A DNA stretch of 6,941 bases from positions 1 to 6,941 of the forward strand of contig JAUXHQ010000101.1 of NCBI GenBank assembly GCA_030621455.1, in the 5' to 3' direction. The DNA is from Deltaproteobacteria bacterium (GTDB lineage Bacteria; Desulfobacterota; UBA8473). Shown piece by piece: positions 6,676-6,941 of the stretch. A program made the translations under genes and the position numbers. A model generated the notes under the pieces. That model was not told the origin of the DNA and did no database searches. It saw only the letters and a list, made by a program, of their open reading frames with translations. The first letter of the stretch is position 1. Each line of letters begins with the position of its first letter.

Positions 6676-6831
6676 CGCATCCAACCCTTTGAACATAAAA
6701 CTCCTTTACAACCCTTATAGATATTGATAGGCTGACACGAAAGCGTTGTGGCCCAATGTTGCCTAATACAAAGATAAGGAACGAGCTTAATATATTGTCA
6801 GATTTCGTCTATCTGTTTTTGTAAATTTGGT

Positions 6832-6859
6832 TTGACAGTTCAATCTTACACGGTATAAT
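6832..6859 (+). promoter_or_regulatory. Consensus sigma70 promoter reading toward the right edge
   Basis: A perfect -35 TTGACA (6832-6837) and a perfect -10 TATAAT (6854-6859) are separated by 16 bases, with T-rich sequence upstream. Transcription should start near 6866. Its target gene is not in the window; the strength suggests a housekeeping, RNA or highly expressed transcript, or an outward-reading mobile-element promoter. Confidence 0.75.
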
Positions 6860-6941
6860 TGGATTATGATTCCGAGAATAATTAATCTTCCATTTAATTG
6901 GACTTTGGACAAATAATAAATACATACTAAAGAAAATGGAA

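Larger units (their letters stand above)
6508..6941. other. 434-base region without a convincing gene
   Basis: Neither strand has a long open frame here. The region is AT-rich and holds two small hairpins, a consensus promoter near the right edge, and two very short ORF candidates: 6607-6696 on the minus strand, with a Shine-Dalgarno-like AAAGGAG, and 6866-6916 on the plus strand, immediately after the promoter. No copy of the tRNA 3' end is seen, so there is no evidence of an integrated element bounded within the window. Confidence 0.6.

Noticed and set aside
1..6941. CRISPR array, toxin-antitoxin or phage-defence system
   Set aside because: There are no regularly spaced direct repeats and no defence-type proteins; all large genes are metabolic enzymes.

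Overview
The window is bacterial DNA of moderate GC with compact same-strand genes and Shine-Dalgarno sites of the GGAG/AGGAGG type. It also carries a tRNA gene with an encoded CCA end and a sigma70-type promoter with both consensus hexamers. Arginine is written mostly with AGA/AGG, and GTG and TTG starts are used. This would fit an uncultured, probably anaerobic Gram-negative lineage such as a Desulfobacterota-like one, but nothing here fixes the phylum.

Layout, all genes on the + strand. (1) Positions 2-1096 hold the 3' part of a cytosine-deaminase-type amidohydrolase; the window edge cuts it exactly at its HTHLDK metal-binding motif. (2) It overlaps by 8 bases a DUF6282-type metal-dependent hydrolase (1089-2009). 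(3) A 190-base gap holds a small inverted-repeat structure bracketed by a 9-base direct repeat. (4) An argininosuccinate synthase-like gene (2199-3443) is followed after 6 bases by an argininosuccinate lyase-like gene (3450-4796). (5) A second, longer inverted-repeat element of about 230 bases (4806-5037), MITE-like, fills the next gap. (6) An M20-family metallohydrolase (5060-6409) follows. (7) Next is tRNA-Ala with anticodon CGC (6433-6507). (8) The last 434 bases have no convincing gene, but contain two hairpins and a very strong promoter near the right edge.

How the genes may work together: two amidohydrolases, an ArgG/ArgH pair and an M20 deacylase or dipeptidase all act on C-N bonds. 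The plain reading is arginine biosynthesis (ArgG, ArgH, with the M20 protein resembling ArgE) beside two salvage hydrolases. However, the ArgG-like protein has Gly where the family has a citrulline-contacting Ser, and the cytosine-deaminase-like protein has Gln where the family has a metal-ligand His. An alternative is that the block handles a non-canonical ureido or guanidino compound: the hydrolases open or trim it, the ArgG/ArgH-like pair converts a ureido group to a guanidino group with aspartate and ATP, and the M20 enzyme removes an acyl or aminoacyl group. That is inference only.
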